Shown piece after piece: positions 1 to 9,945 of a stretch of 64,000 nucleotides of DNA (its first letter is position 1; every line of letters starts with the position of its first letter). The notes beneath the pieces were generated by a model, which had not been told where the DNA came from, did not search any database, and saw only the letters and a program-made list of their open reading frames with translations. Where the stretch lies: positions 89,666 through 153,665 of the forward strand of contig NZ_SJOJ01000014.1 in assembly GCF_004330295.1 (NCBI RefSeq), written 5' to 3'. Made by a program: the position numbers and the translations under genes. The stretch is from Rahnella victoriana (GTDB lineage: Bacteria > Pseudomonadota > Gammaproteobacteria > Enterobacterales > Enterobacteriaceae).

Positions 1-916
1 GGATACGGAAAAGGCGCAATAAAATCCACAAGGATACTGCTAACGCTGCACGTATGGCGGGTGCGTTGCCCCCTGAAAGCCAGGTGTAAACCAGTAAAAA
101 TACCGCGCTTACCCATAGCGGAAAACGATAATCGATTAACTTTACCGGCATAAAATATTGTATTCCGCGTGCCAGCCACCATCCGAACAGCGCCGCAATG
201 CCAATATGTAAGCCTGAGATCGCCACCAGATGTGCGATGCCTGAGTGCTGCAACAGCAACTTATCCGCATCCCGGATTAATCCTTTTTCGCCAAACGCCA
301 GTGCGACCAGAATGGCCGTATTTTCCATTGGCGGCATTTTCAGCTGCACTCGTTGAATAAACTGCTGGCGAAGCGAACTTTGCGCCGACAACCTCTGACT
401 ACGACGAACAGTGGCTGTCAGCGGGGCATGCTGAGCCAGCGCCCAGCGCTGGGCATCAAATCCGCCTTCATTCAGCAAGCTGTGAACAGGCCGCAAACTA
501 ACGGTCATATCCCAGCGCTGACCGGCCAAAAGTGCTTCTCCTCCCGCGTCCCATTTCGTACGGAACATGACCGGTGGAAATACCCTTTTGCCGTCCACTT
601 TTTCAATTTTGAAGAACACTGACGACGTACGGGTGTTTCCGAGATGAGTACTCTCTGCCACCGCAATAACATGGCGCGGGGTACCCTGAAGTGCTGAGAT
701 CTGGCGCAGTTGAATGCTGCCCTGAACTGCGGCCCAGCTGAAACTCAGCAGGCAGATAGCCAGCAAGCTGAACAGTTTGTGATGACATCTGACGCAATAC
801 CCGGCAGCAATACACAGCATGATCATCTGAAGAGAGGAAGGAAGTTGCGGGAGAAGGAGCAGCGGCATCATGCCGGCTATCACAGCTAAAGAAGCCTCAT
901 CCAGTGAGATTTTGAT
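1..916 (-). CDS. comEC: ComEC/Rec2-family DNA-uptake channel protein, N-terminal part (cut by window edge)
   Basis: Inner-membrane protein of the ComEC family (E. coli ycaI), which in competent bacteria forms the channel for single-stranded DNA; in enterobacteria its role is less clear. The frame stays open from 916 to the window edge, about 305 codons. It shows two N-terminal hydrophobic segments, an OB-like region with QRWDM and NEGGFDAQRW, then the Competence-domain signature HLVAISGLHIGIAALFGWW and NAPAIRAA. The C-terminal metallo-beta-lactamase-like part lies outside the window. The start is odd. A TAA at 920-922 closes the frame upstream, and the codon six bases after a good GGAG (923-926) is ATC, followed by Lys-Ile as in the E. 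coli start Met-Lys-Ile. The first GTG is at 883 and the first ATG at 871, both too far from the GGAG. It lies downstream of ihfB as in E. coli. Family call sure; start uncertain. Confidence 0.88.
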   Translation of the reverse strand, partial: MKISLDEASLAVIAGMMPLLLLPQLPSSLQMIMLCIAAGYCVRCHHKLFSLLAICLLSFSWAAVQGSIQLRQISALQGTPRHVIAVAESTHLGNTRTSSVFFKIEKVDGKRVFPPVMFRTKWDAGGEALLAGQRWDMTVSLRPVHSLLNEGGFDAQRWALAQHAPLTATVRRSQRLSAQSSLRQQFIQRVQLKMPPMENTAILVALAFGEKGLIRDADKLLLQHSGIAHLVAISGLHIGIAALFGWWLARGIQYFMPVKLIDYRFPLWVSAVFLLVYTWLSGGNAPAIRAALAVSLWILLRLFRI

Positions 917-1070
917 GTTTTACTCCTTTCACATTTATCGGACATATGTTCGTGGCGGAGTATGATTTTCACGCAAGGCAGGGGCAAGCAGGAGAGCAAA
1001 AGGCTGCGAGACATTACGCAAACTTTTTGTTTTCAGAACAGAAGTGGGGGGAATTCTTAGATTATGAGGC

Positions 1071-1104
1071 AAAAAAAACGGCACCCAATGGGTACCGTTT
1101 TACG
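1071..1104 (-). terminator. Rho-independent terminator after ihfB
   Basis: Read on the minus strand, a 9-bp stem (ACGGTACCC / GGGTGCCGT, one G-U pair) with a three-base loop is followed by a run of eight T. It closes the rpsA-ihfB transcript ahead of comEC. Confidence 0.85.
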
Positions 1105-1141
1105 TTCGCTATAGGCAGACATTTACGTTCAGGCGAAAACC

Positions 1142-1426
1142 TTAACCGTAAATATTCGCGCGATCGCGCAGCTCTTTACCTGGCTTAAAGTGAGGAACGT
1201 ACTTGCCGTCCAGCTCAACTTTATCGCCCGTTTTAGGGTTGCGCCCAACACGCGGAGCACGGTAGTGAAGAGAAAAACTGCCAAACCCACGGATTTCGAT
1301 GCGTTCACCATCAGCCAAGGTTGCAGCCATATGCTCAAGCATCTCTTTCACTGCATCCTCAACAGCTTTCGCCGGGATATGAGAGTGCTGGCCAGCAAGT
1401 CTTTCAATAAGTTCAGACTTGGTCAT
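1142..1426 (-). CDS. ihfB: Integration host factor subunit beta
   Basis: Beta subunit of IHF, the heterodimeric nucleoid protein that binds specific sites in the minor groove and bends DNA sharply; the alpha subunit is not in this window. The 94-residue product has the same length as the E. coli protein and keeps the DNABII signature [21 protein letters not shown], including the arm proline in RNPKTG that intercalates into DNA. The start MTKSELIER is fixed by GGAGG four bases upstream; a longer frame to 1468 has no support. It sits 60 bp downstream of rpsA in the same direction, as in E. coli, and ends before a clear terminator. Confidence 0.98.
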   Translation of the reverse strand: MTKSELIERLAGQHSHIPAKAVEDAVKEMLEHMAATLADGERIEIRGFGSFSLHYRAPRVGRNPKTGDKVELDGKYVPHFKPGKELRDRANIYG

Positions 1427-1486
1427 AGTACCTCCAAGCTTTGCAGCTAAACTACCGTTTCGGGGCAACAGAGTCGCCCCCCGTCA

Positions 1487-3160
1487 TTACTCGCCTTTTG
1501 CCGCTTTGAACGCTTCAGCCATAGCGTTAGAGAAGTTGCTTTCGTCTGGTTTGTTGTTAACAACAGCGATTGCATCTTTCTCGTCTGCTTCATCCTTAGC
1601 ACGGACGGACAGGCTTACTACGCGGTTCTTACGATCAACACCGGTGAATTTAGCTTCAACTTCATCACCAACGCTCAGAACCAGAGTTGCGTCTTCAATA
1701 CGGTCGCGAGAAGCTTCTGAAGCGCGCAGGTAACCTTCTACGCCACCAGCTAATTCAACTGTAGCACCTTTGGCGTCAACTGCTGTGACTTTACCAGTAA
1801 CAATAGTACCTTTCTTGTTAACAGACAGGTAGTTATTGAATGGATCTTCAGCCAGTTGCTTCACGCCCAGGGAGATACGTTCACGTTCTGCGTCAACTTG
1901 CAGAACCACAGCTGCGATTTCGTCGCCTTTCTTGTATTCACGTACTGCTTCTTCGCCTGCAACGTTCCAGGAGATGTCAGACAGGTGAACCAGGCCGTCG
2001 ATGCCGCCGTCCAGACCAATGAAGATACCGAAGTCAGTGATTGACTTGATTTTACCTTCAACACGGTCGTTCTTGTTGTGGGTTTCTGCGAATTGCTGCC
2101 ATGGGTTGTTTTTGCATTGTTTCAGGCCCAGGGAGATACGACGACGTTCTTCGTCGATATCCAGAACCATAACTTCAACAACATCGCCCACGTTAACAAC
2201 TTTAGATGGGTGGATGTTTTTGTTAGTCCAATCCATTTCAGAAACGTGAACCAGACCTTCAACGCCTTCTTCGATTTCTACGAAGCAGCCGTAATCAGTC
2301 AGGTTGGTAACGCGACCCGTCAGTTTAGTACCTTCTGGGTAACGTTTAGCGATAGCGACCCAAGGATCTTCGCCCAGTTGTTTCAGACCCAGTGACACAC
2401 GGGTACGCTCGCGGTCAAATTTAAGGACTTTAACAGTGATTTCATCGCCAACATTAACGATTTCGCTTGGGTGTTTAACACGTTTCCAAGCCATGTCAGT
2501 GATGTGCAGCAGGCCGTCAACGCCGCCCAGATCAACGAATGCACCGTAGTCAGTGAGGTTCTTAACGATACCTTTAACTTCCATGCCTTCCTGCAGGTTT
2601 TCCAGCAGTTGATCGCGCTCTGCGCTGTTCTCAGACTCAATTACTGCACGACGGGAAACAACAACGTTGTTGCGTTTCTGGTCCAGTTTGATGACTTTGA
2701 ACTCAAGATCTTTGCCTTCGAGATGCAGCGTGTCGCGAACAGGACGAACGTCTACCAGTGAACCTGGCAGGAACGCACGGATACCGTTCAGCTCAACAGT
2801 GAAACCGCCTTTCACTTTACCGTTGATAACACCGGTAACAGTTGCAGATTCTTCGTAAGCTTTTTCCAGCGTGATCCAAGCTTCATGACGTTTAGCTTTT
2901 TCACGGGACAGCAGAGTTTCACCGAAGCCGTCTTCAACAGCGTCCAGCGCAACATCAACTTCGTCGCCAACCTGGATTTCCAGTTCGCCCTGTGCGTTTT
3001 TGAATTGTTCTGCCGGGATTGCAGACTCAGATTTCAGACCGGCGTCAACCAGTACGATATCTTTGTCGATAGACACAACAACACCACGAACGATGGAACC
3101 AGGACGGGTTTCGATTGTTTTTAAGGATTCTTCAAAGAGTTGAGCAAAAGATTCAGTCAT
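1487..3160 (-). CDS. rpsA: 30S ribosomal protein S1
   Basis: Ribosomal protein S1 captures mRNA at the 30S platform and is needed to start translation on structured or weakly marked messages. At 557 residues it matches E. coli S1, with six S1 (OB-fold) repeats visible as recurring blocks such as [37 protein letters not shown] and [16 protein letters not shown]. The start [12 protein letters not shown] follows an A/T-rich leader with no real Shine-Dalgarno sequence. That is known for rpsA, whose translation is autoregulated by S1; frames starting upstream at 3226 are unlikely. The 156-bp gap to cmk holds a possible promoter (-10 TATAGT at 3265-3270, minus strand) and the leader. Downstream is ihfB. 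Confidence 0.98.
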   Translation of the reverse strand: MTESFAQLFEESLKTIETRPGSIVRGVVVSIDKDIVLVDAGLKSESAIPAEQFKNAQGELEIQVGDEVDVALDAVEDGFGETLLSREKAKRHEAWITLEKAYEESATVTGVINGKVKGGFTVELNGIRAFLPGSLVDVRPVRDTLHLEGKDLEFKVIKLDQKRNNVVVSRRAVIESENSAERDQLLENLQEGMEVKGIVKNLTDYGAFVDLGGVDGLLHITDMAWKRVKHPSEIVNVGDEITVKVLKFDRERTRVSLGLKQLGEDPWVAIAKRYPEGTKLTGRVTNLTDYGCFVEIEEGVEGLVHVSEMDWTNKNIHPSKVVNVGDVVEVMVLDIDEERRRISLGLKQCKNNPWQQFAETHNKNDRVEGKIKSITDFGIFIGLDGGIDGLVHLSDISWNVAGEEAVREYKKGDEIAAVVLQVDAERERISLGVKQLAEDPFNNYLSVNKKGTIVTGKVTAVDAKGATVELAGGVEGYLRASEASRDRIEDATLVLSVGDEVEAKFTGVDRKNRVVSLSVRAKDEADEKDAIAVVNNKPDESNFSNAMAEAFKAAKGE

Positions 3161-3316
3161 GTTGATAATCTTTAGGTTCTTAAGTTTAACGTCCATCTGG
3201 CTTCCTGCTGGATGGGGTTGTTTCAAATGCCCCGCTACAGATCCTTGCGGCGAGGTTAAAAAAAACTATAGCCAAAACTGGCACTGAATATTCTTCAGCA
3301 CCAGATTACGGCTCGA

Positions 3317-4015
3317 TTACCGGGTTTGTTTTTGCGGTAATCCTAGAATTTCTGTGGCATATGCCAGCGCTTTTTCGATGACTTCGTCGATGGACATGCT
3401 GGTTGAATCCAGCAATAACGCATCGGAAGCAGCCACTAAAGGCGCGATAGCCCTGTTACGATCACGGTCATCACGTTCTTTGATCTCGGCTAAAAGCCGT
3501 TCAAAGTTAACACTAAAGCCTTTTTCCTGCAACTGTAGCATTCTTCTGTTTGCACGTTCTTCTGAACTCGCATCAAGAAATATCTTCACAGGCGCATCAG
3601 GGAAAACAACCGTGCCCATATCGCGGCCATCTGCAATCAGGCCCGGGGCATCGCGGAATGCGCGCTGACGGCGCAGCAATGCCTCACGGACACGCGGGAA
3701 TGCCGCCGCCTGTGAAGCCGTATTGCCTACCGTTTCGGTGCGGATTTCATTGGTGACATCCTCACCTTCCAAAATAACCTGTAACTGCCCATCCTGAGCA
3801 ACAAAACGAACGTCGAGATGTGCGGCAAGCGGAACTAACGCCTCTTCTGAGACAATATCAACCTGGTGATGCAGCGCTGCCAGGGCTAACACGCGGTAAA
3901 TGGCACCGGAATCCAGCAAGTGCCAGTTAAAGGCTTCGGCCAGCGCTTTACACAACGTACCTTTACCTGCACCACTTGGCCCATCAACGGTGATTACCGG
4001 GGTTAAAGCCGTCAT
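3317..4015 (-). CDS. cmk: Cytidylate kinase
   Basis: Phosphorylates CMP and dCMP with ATP to recycle pyrimidine nucleotides in the cytoplasm. The 232-residue protein has the P-loop near its N-terminus ([10 protein letters not shown]), the substrate-binding block [11 protein letters not shown], the [18 protein letters not shown] motif and an Arg-rich lid region (ERDDRDRNR). The chosen start, [12 protein letters not shown], has GGAG seven bases upstream and fits the family length (227 in E. coli); the open frame continues to 4081 without support. Between aroA and rpsA, as in E. coli. Confidence 0.97.
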   Translation of the reverse strand: MTALTPVITVDGPSGAGKGTLCKALAEAFNWHLLDSGAIYRVLALAALHHQVDIVSEEALVPLAAHLDVRFVAQDGQLQVILEGEDVTNEIRTETVGNTASQAAAFPRVREALLRRQRAFRDAPGLIADGRDMGTVVFPDAPVKIFLDASSEERANRRMLQLQEKGFSVNFERLLAEIKERDDRDRNRAIAPLVAASDALLLDSTSMSIDEVIEKALAYATEILGLPQKQTR

Positions 4016-4161
4016 TTTTGTCTCCTTTCGGTGGGGTATACCCGCTTCACTCGCCATAGAGGACTCATTCAGGAGCGGCATTATACGCTGCCTTTAAGTC
4101 AACTGTTACCCCCCCATTTTTCAGTTGCCTAAAAAGCGGACGGTTCCGAAATCTCAGTAAC

Positions 4162-4190
4162 AAAAAACGGGCATCAATAGATGCCCGTTA
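4162..4190 (-). terminator. Rho-independent terminator after aroA
   Basis: Minus-strand hairpin AACGGGCATC-TATT-GATGCCCGTT followed by a T run. It ends the serC-aroA transcript 23 bp after the aroA stop. Confidence 0.9.
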
Positions 4191-4212
4191 TCTTTGCAGA
4201 CACAACGTAAGA

Positions 4213-5496
4213 CTATGCCAGCGTACTGATTGCCGCCAGACGTTCGAAGTAATCAGGGAAGGTTTTCGCTGTGCATTTCGGATCAAGGATCGTGACCGGG
4301 GTATCGGACAGCGCCACCAGTGAGAAACACATCGCCATGCGATGATCATTGTAGGTGCCAATTTCGGCAAATTTCAGCGACTGTGGTGGCTCAACGCGGA
4401 TGTAGTCTTCACCCTCTTCCACCGTCGCCCCGACTTTACGCAGCTCAGTGGCCATGGCTGCCAGTCGGTCGGTTTCTTTGACACGCCAGTTGTAAATGTT
4501 GCGCAGCGTTGTCGGGCCCTCCGCAAACAAGGCGGCTGTGGCAATGGTCATGGCAGCATCAGGAATATGGTTCATATCCATGTCGATACCTTTCAGGTCG
4601 CCACGGGTACATTCAATATAATCATCAGCCCAGTGAATGGTTGCGCCCATTTTCTCCAGCACATCGGCAAAACGAATATCACCCTGCATGCTGTTTTTAC
4701 CAATACCGGTCACACGAACCGTACCGCCCTTGATGGCTGCAGCAGCCAGGAAGTAGGACGCAGAAGAAGCATCACCTTCGACCAGATAAGCACCCGGCGA
4801 CACATAGTGTTGCTGGCCTTTAATGCTGAATTGCTGGTACTGGTGGTTTTCCACTTCAATACCGAAGGTTTTCATCAGGTTCAGGGTGATATCGATATAA
4901 GGTTTGGAAACCAGATCACCTTTAATCTGAATGGTGGTGTCATTCATTGCCAGTGGCGCGGTCATCAGCAACGCCGTCAGGAACTGGCTGGATACGCTGC
5001 CATCAACGCTGACATTGCCGCCACTAAAGCCGCCGCGCAGACGCAGTGGCGGATAGTTTTCCTGCTCTACATAATCAATCTGCGCGCCGCCCTGCCGTAA
5101 TGCATCCACCAGATGTCCGATCGGGCGCTCTTTCATGCGTGGCTCACCGGTGAGGACCACATCCTGTTCACCCAGACATAACGCGGCAGCCAGCGGACGC
5201 ATGGCCGTCCCTGCGTTACCCAGAAACAGTTCCAGACCTTTAGCATTGGAAAAAGCCGTGCCCAGACCGTCGATTTCACACTCGGTACGGGAGGCAGACA
5301 AACGATGTGTGACGCCCAGTTGCGTCAGTGCGGTGAGCATATGGCGAACATCGTCGCTGTCGAGCAGATTCGTCAGGCGGGTAGTGCCCTGTGCAAAAGC
5401 AGCCAGTAAAAGTGCGCGGTTGGAAACACTTTTTGAGCCAGGTAGATTGATGCTGCCGTTAACCAGTGCAACGGGTTGTAATGTCAGGGATTCCAC
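4213..5496 (-). CDS. aroA: 3-phosphoshikimate 1-carboxyvinyltransferase (EPSP synthase)
   Basis: Joins shikimate-3-phosphate and phosphoenolpyruvate in the sixth step of the shikimate pathway to aromatic amino acids. Class I signatures are visible: [16 protein letters not shown] with the catalytic Lys, [17 protein letters not shown] (PEP/glyphosate loop, with the usual Gly and Pro of a sensitive enzyme), and NDHRMAM near the C-terminus. I start it at the GTG at 5494-5496, preceded by GGAG five bases upstream. This gives 427 residues, equal to E. coli AroA. The ATG at 5520 would add eight residues, but its upstream region is buried in the hairpin at 5523-5557. Second gene of the serC-aroA operon. 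Confidence 0.96.
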   Translation of the reverse strand: MESLTLQPVALVNGSINLPGSKSVSNRALLLAAFAQGTTRLTNLLDSDDVRHMLTALTQLGVTHRLSASRTECEIDGLGTAFSNAKGLELFLGNAGTAMRPLAAALCLGEQDVVLTGEPRMKERPIGHLVDALRQGGAQIDYVEQENYPPLRLRGGFSGGNVSVDGSVSSQFLTALLMTAPLAMNDTTIQIKGDLVSKPYIDITLNLMKTFGIEVENHQYQQFSIKGQQHYVSPGAYLVEGDASSASYFLAAAAIKGGTVRVTGIGKNSMQGDIRFADVLEKMGATIHWADDYIECTRGDLKGIDMDMNHIPDAAMTIATAALFAEGPTTLRNIYNWRVKETDRLAAMATELRKVGATVEEGEDYIRVEPPQSLKFAEIGTYNDHRMAMCFSLVALSDTPVTILDPKCTAKTFPDYFERLAAISTLA

Positions 5497-5522
5497 TCTT
5501 TCTCCAATTCTTCTTTTCATAA

Positions 5523-5557
5523 AATGACCCCGGACAGTGAGCCGGGGTCATTTTTAA
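5523..5557 (-). terminator. Hairpin between serC and aroA (attenuator-like)
   Basis: A strong inverted repeat (AATGACCCCGG and its complement, 11 bp, short loop) lies between serC and aroA and ends in T-rich sequence on both strands. In E. coli a Rho-independent attenuator at this place lowers aroA expression relative to serC, and this hairpin is likely its counterpart. It also argues against the aroA ATG at 5520. Confidence 0.7.
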
Positions 5558-5598
5558 GGCTTCTTACTCAAGCATTTTGCTGGCCCGAAAACCAGCAC

Positions 5599-6684
5599 TT
5601 AACCGTGGCGCTTTTCGAACTCCGCCATAAAGTCGGTCAGGGCTTTGACGCCTTCAAGGGGCATTGCATTATAAATAGATGCGCGCATACCGCCAGCAAC
5701 ACGGTGACCTTTTAATGCGTGCAGACCGGCTTCCTGCGCCTGATCGAGGAACAGTTTATCCAGAGAAGCATCCGCCATCTGGAAAGGAACGTTCATCCAC
5801 GAACGGTTGGCTGCCGCAACCGGGTTACGGTAGAAACCGGTACGGTCGATGGCGCCATAGAGCAGCTCGGCTTTTGCACGATTGCGTTTTTCCATCTCGC
5901 GCAGACCGCCCTGTTCTTTCAGCCATTTGAACACCATGCCTGACAGATACCATGCAAATGTTGGCGGGGTATTGAACATAGAATCGTTCTCAGCCAGCAC
6001 GGTATAATCCAGAATAGACGGCAGTTCTGTGCGGGCTTTACCCAGCAGGTCTTCACGAACGATGACCAGCGTCAGACCGGCCGGACCGATATTTTTCTGC
6101 GCACCGGCATAGATAACACCAAAACGGCTGACATCGATCGGGCGGGAAAGGATACAAGAGGAATAGTCGGCAACCACGATTTTGTCGCCGAAATCAGGCA
6201 TTTCATCGATAGCAATACCATCGATCGTTTCATTCGGGCAGTAATGCACGTAGGCGGAATCTGCGCTCAGCTGCCATTCGTTCATCGGCAGAATGCCACG
6301 CTTGCCATCAATCGTGGTGGTGACATCAATCACGTTAGGCGAGCAGTATTTTTGGGCTTCTTTTACGGCGCTGTGCGCCCAGTAACCGCCATCAATGTAA
6401 TCAGCGGAGGATTTGTCGCCCAGCAGGTTCATCGGGACGGCAGCGAATTGCGCGCGCGCGCCACCGTGGCAGAACAGCACCTTGTAGTTCGGGGGAATAT
6501 TCAGCAGGTCACGGATATCCTTTTCGGATTCTTCAGCAACCTGGATAAATTCCTTACTACGGTGACTGATTTCCATCACCGATGTACCCAGTCCGTGCCA
6601 GTTACAAAGTTCCTGTTCCGCACGACGCAACACTTCAGCCGGGATCATTGCCGGGCCTGCACTAAAATTATAAACCTGAGTCAT
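5599..6684 (-). CDS. serC: Phosphoserine aminotransferase
   Basis: PLP enzyme that transaminates 3-phosphohydroxypyruvate to phosphoserine (serine synthesis) and acts in the parallel pyridoxal phosphate pathway. The 361 residues begin [13 protein letters not shown], a family signature. [10 protein letters not shown] and [14 protein letters not shown] mark substrate and cofactor binding, and [13 protein letters not shown] carries the Schiff-base lysine near residue 197. The start has GAGGGGAA directly upstream. First gene of serC-aroA. The 172-bp stretch to ycaP (6685-6856) shows no gene and presumably holds the operon promoter. Confidence 0.98.
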   Translation of the reverse strand: MTQVYNFSAGPAMIPAEVLRRAEQELCNWHGLGTSVMEISHRSKEFIQVAEESEKDIRDLLNIPPNYKVLFCHGGARAQFAAVPMNLLGDKSSADYIDGGYWAHSAVKEAQKYCSPNVIDVTTTIDGKRGILPMNEWQLSADSAYVHYCPNETIDGIAIDEMPDFGDKIVVADYSSCILSRPIDVSRFGVIYAGAQKNIGPAGLTLVIVREDLLGKARTELPSILDYTVLAENDSMFNTPPTFAWYLSGMVFKWLKEQGGLREMEKRNRAKAELLYGAIDRTGFYRNPVAAANRSWMNVPFQMADASLDKLFLDQAQEAGLHALKGHRVAGGMRASIYNAMPLEGVKALTDFMAEFEKRHG

Positions 6685-6856
6685 TTCCCCTCACCACTTC
6701 TCTGAGACAGCCACATAGTAACCACTAATTTAACGGTTTTATCATCCGAGACAAGCAGTCTGCAACGCTTATTCACCACGACCTGATAAACAGCGATGAG
6801 ATATAGGTCACAAGGTTCATTCCTCCCTGGAAAGCTGATTTAACAGGATTATCTGT

Positions 6857-7546
6857 TCACGCCCGTACGGTACTCAGCGCCCTTACCCAGGTGATATTTT
6901 GACAACGCGGACAGGCCGCTTTTTCGCCCACTTTGAAAGTTTGAATCAGGCTGCACTGATGGCAGGCATACAGCCCGCTGGTGAGCATCAGGGTCTCGAT
7001 ATCAATGTAATCTTCCGGCAACACAGGCAGGCCCGGTTGGACATCCTCGTCCAGCCGGAAATAAACACTCAGGCCGCCGTTAGCTTCAAGAAACGCCAGC
7101 CGCACCTGGCCGAGATGCTCCACCCCTTTCTGCCGCAACTCCATGTAGAATTCGCCTTTGGTGATGTTCTCGCGCGCCATGGTTTCCCATTCAAACATGC
7201 CGTCACGAATGATGATCAGCGGTTTGCCTTCCATCCAGTTTTGGAAATGGGGACTTTTATCCATCAGCCAGGTTGAAAGACGGTAAAACAGCAGAATTGA
7301 GAAAAAGACCGCAAACACGGGCAACAGCGGGACGTCATCATAAAACGTCACGTCACCGGCGGCAGAACCCAGCGTCAGAATGATCACCACTTCGAACAAT
7401 GAAAGCTGGTTCACGCCCCGACGCCCGGTCAGTTTCAGAAAGACAAACACCACAACAAAAATGAAAAAGCAGCGGAATGTCACCTCTCCGAGATACTCCA
7501 GAGGGAACTTATCCAGCGTCATACGTTTCAGATCAAAAGCCTGCAT
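6857..7546 (-). CDS. ycaP: YcaP-like inner-membrane protein, YetF/DUF421 family
   Basis: The 229 residues match E. coli YcaP (230) across the whole length. Three N-terminal membrane segments (roughly residues 18-40, 47-64, 71-92) contain the family blocks FLKLTGRRGVNQLSLFEVVIILTLGSAAGD. A cytoplasmic alpha/beta domain with EGKPLIIIRDG follows. A C-terminal zinc-ribbon-like knuckle (CHQC ... CPRC) is a feature of the YcaP branch. Function unknown. Faces away from ycaO. Confidence 0.9.
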   Translation of the reverse strand: MQAFDLKRMTLDKFPLEYLGEVTFRCFFIFVVVFVFLKLTGRRGVNQLSLFEVVIILTLGSAAGDVTFYDDVPLLPVFAVFFSILLFYRLSTWLMDKSPHFQNWMEGKPLIIIRDGMFEWETMARENITKGEFYMELRQKGVEHLGQVRLAFLEANGGLSVYFRLDEDVQPGLPVLPEDYIDIETLMLTSGLYACHQCSLIQTFKVGEKAACPRCQNITWVRALSTVRA

Positions 7547-7706
7547 AGATGCCTCACGGGAAGAGAAAACAGCGGCTTACCTGCCGCGGATTTACAGACA
7601 AGCTTAGCGCGTTACACCGCGATTACATTCTTAACACGAATACATGGAGCTCATACGCAAAACCCCGTATCATTGCGCGTTTTTAGCACGCTCAAAAGTG
7701 AACTCA

Positions 7707-9470
7707 ATGACGCAAACTTTTATTCCTGGTAAAGACGCGGCGCTGGAAGACTCCATTTCCCGCTTCCAACAAAAACTCACCGATCTCGGCTTTAATATCG
7801 AAGAAGCTTCCTGGCTGAATCCGGTTCCCCACGTCTGGTCAGTGCACATTCGCGATCGCGACTGCCCGCTGTGCTTCACCAACGGTAAAGGCGCCAGCAA
7901 GAAAGCCGCTCTCGCGTCGGCATTGGGGGAATATTTTGAGCGTCTGTCGACAAACTATTTCTTTGCCGATTTCTATCTGGGCAAAGAGATTGCCAACGGC
8001 GACTTCGTGCATTATCCGAATGAAAAGTGGTTCCCGCTGCCTGAAGACGACAGCCTGCCGGCTGGCATTCTGGATGAACGCCTGCATGCCTTTTATGATG
8101 CCGATAAAGAACTGGTTGCCAGTGATCTGATCGACCTGCAGTCCGGCAATCCGGATCGCGGTATCTGCGCCCTGCCGTTTACCCGTCAGTCTGACCTGCA
8201 AACCGTTTACATTCCGATGAACATCATTGGCAACCTGTACGTCTCTAACGGGATGTCTGCCGGTAACACAGCCAATGAAGCACGTGTGCAGGGGCTGTCA
8301 GAAGTCTTCGAGCGTTACGTCAAGAACCGCATTATTGCCGAATCCATCAGCCTGCCGGAAATTCCTGCTGACGTGCTGGCACGTTACCCGGGCGTGGTGG
8401 AAGCCATCGCCAAACTGGAAGAAGAAGGTTTCCCTATTCTTTCTTATGACGCTTCTCTGGGTGGAAACTACCCGGTCATTTGCGTGGTGCTGTTCAACCC
8501 GGCAAACGGCACCTGTTTCGCCTCCTTTGGCGCACACCCTGATTTTGGTGTCGCACTGGAACGTACCGTGACTGAACTGCTGCAGGGCCGCAGCCTGAAA
8601 GATCTGGATGTCTTCACGGCACCAACCTTCGATGACGAAGAAGTGGCGGAACACGCTAACCTTGAAACCCATTTCATCGATTCAAGCGGTCTGATCTCAT
8701 GGGACATGTTCAAGCAGGACGCCGACTATCCGTTTGCTGACTGGAGTTTCAGCGGCACGACAGAACAAGAATTCGCGACCCTGATGGCTATCTTTGATAA
8801 AGAAGATGCCGAAGTGTATATCGCAGATTACGAGCATCTGGACGTGTATGCCTGTCGCATTATTGTCCCTGGTATGTCGGATATCTACCCTGCAGAAGAC
8901 CTGCTGCTGGCGAATAACAGCATGGGCGCACATCTGCGTGATCAGCTGCTGGCCTTGCCGGACAGTGATCTGCCGAAAGAAACCTATCTTGAGATGATCA
9001 CTCAGCTCGATGATGAAGGTCTCGATGACTTTACCCGCGTCCGTGAATTACTGGGTATTGCCAGCGGTAAGGACAACGGCTGGTACACCCTGCGTGTGGG
9101 CGAACTGAAATCCATGCTGGCGCTGGCGGGTGGCGATTTAGATCAGGCATTGACCTGGGCTGAGTGGGCACACGAGTTCAACTCGTCTGTGTACAGCGAT
9201 GAGCGCAACAACTACTACCGTTGCCTGCAAACGCTGCTGCAACTGTCTCTGGAAGAAGATCGCGATCCGGCACAATATTACAATGCATTTGTGAAAATGT
9301 ACGGCCAGAAAGCAGTTGAAGATGCCTCCGCCGCCATCAGTGGCGACGTCCGTTTCCACAGCCTGTTTGCGGTAGATCCGGCGCTTAAAGCCTTACCGGC
9401 TCATCAGGCGCTGCTGGGTGCGTATGAGAAGTTGCAGGTGGCGAAACGTCGCCACTGGGCAAAAAGCTGA
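7707..9470 (+). CDS. ycaO: YcaO protein, YcaO-domain ATP-dependent cyclodehydratase family
   Basis: The 587-residue protein is collinear with E. coli YcaO (586). The YcaO ATP-binding fold is seen in GKGASKKAALASALGEYFERLSTNYFF and NEARVQGLSEVFERYVKNRIIAES. The C-terminal 150 residues look like a helical TPR-type region. The proline-rich C-terminus of azoline-forming YcaOs is absent; the chain ends in RRHWAKS. In E. coli YcaO assists RimO in beta-methylthiolation of ribosomal protein S12; its chemistry is not settled. The start MTQTFIPGKD has only a weak ribosome site, and the open frame extends back to 7644 without family support. It lies upstream of focA, as in E. coli, but has its own terminator. 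Confidence 0.95.
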   Translation: MTQTFIPGKDAALEDSISRFQQKLTDLGFNIEEASWLNPVPHVWSVHIRDRDCPLCFTNGKGASKKAALASALGEYFERLSTNYFFADFYLGKEIANGDFVHYPNEKWFPLPEDDSLPAGILDERLHAFYDADKELVASDLIDLQSGNPDRGICALPFTRQSDLQTVYIPMNIIGNLYVSNGMSAGNTANEARVQGLSEVFERYVKNRIIAESISLPEIPADVLARYPGVVEAIAKLEEEGFPILSYDASLGGNYPVICVVLFNPANGTCFASFGAHPDFGVALERTVTELLQGRSLKDLDVFTAPTFDDEEVAEHANLETHFIDSSGLISWDMFKQDADYPFADWSFSGTTEQEFATLMAIFDKEDAEVYIADYEHLDVYACRIIVPGMSDIYPAEDLLLANNSMGAHLRDQLLALPDSDLPKETYLEMITQLDDEGLDDFTRVRELLGIASGKDNGWYTLRVGELKSMLALAGGDLDQALTWAEWAHEFNSSVYSDERNNYYRCLQTLLQLSLEEDRDPAQYYNAFVKMYGQKAVEDASAAISGDVRFHSLFAVDPALKALPAHQALLGAYEKLQVAKRRHWAKS

Positions 9471-9494
9471 TCTCACTCAGATAAAAACTCTTTC

Positions 9495-9525
9495 AAACCG
9501 GCAGAATTCCTGCCGGTTTTTTTAT
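9495..9525 (+). terminator. Rho-independent terminator after ycaO
   Basis: Stem AAACCGGCAG / CTGCCGGTTT with a short loop and seven T, 24 bp after the ycaO stop. Confidence 0.9.
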
Positions 9526-9864
9526 TCCTGCGTTTACGCTTGCGGTGCGCTATTTGACCTCCGGGGTTTGACTCAGCCTTAAAAATGACGTGTAATTCCG
9601 CGCGAAATAAAGCCCGGATGTCTTTTTTACGACAAAAGTATGGCACTTATTTTTTTACGTTAAATGGCGGTGAAATTTACAAAGTCAAATTAACGACATT
9701 AATTAACAATGAGTTATTCCCATTAACGCAAAAAGAAAAGTAAATCCTCCTGCCATCAACTTTATTTGTAAAAATTAAAATGTTTTTACACTGTTATTTT
9801 CAATAAGTTAACTAAAAAACCACCCCTTCAGTAGTACCCTGAAAACCACCAAAAACCCCCTCGT

Positions 9865-9906
9865 ATGATCCACGTCAATTTTTACGTTATACTGCTTTGC
9901 TAGTAT
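9865..9906 (+). promoter_or_regulatory. FNR-type class II promoter of focA-pflB
   Basis: ATGATCCACGTCAA at 9865-9878 matches the FNR box TTGAT-N4-ATCAA at 8 of 10 positions. An extended -10 (TG, one base, TAGTAT at 9901-9906) implies a start near 9913, which puts the FNR box at about -41.5, the classic activating position. The focA GTG follows 33 bases later. Inferred from sequence and from known FNR control of pfl. Confidence 0.6.
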
Positions 9907-9945
9907 CTCGTTGCGCAGTGCATAGCCCTGAATAAGAGAGTTAAT

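Larger units (their letters stand above)
9471..9945 (+). other. 475-bp AT-rich regulatory gap between ycaO and focA
   Basis: No gene. It begins with the ycaO terminator (9495-9525). The middle (9590-9840) is very AT-rich, with GTTAATTAA-like tracts (for example around 9689-9712) that resemble ArcA or IHF targets. It ends with an FNR-like promoter at 9865-9906. The long multi-promoter control region of E. coli focA-pfl occupies the same place. Confidence 0.6.

Noticed and set aside
4342..5100. 252-codon open frame on the plus strand
   Set aside because: Lies wholly antisense to aroA, has no family resemblance and no ribosome site; it reflects codon bias of the real gene.
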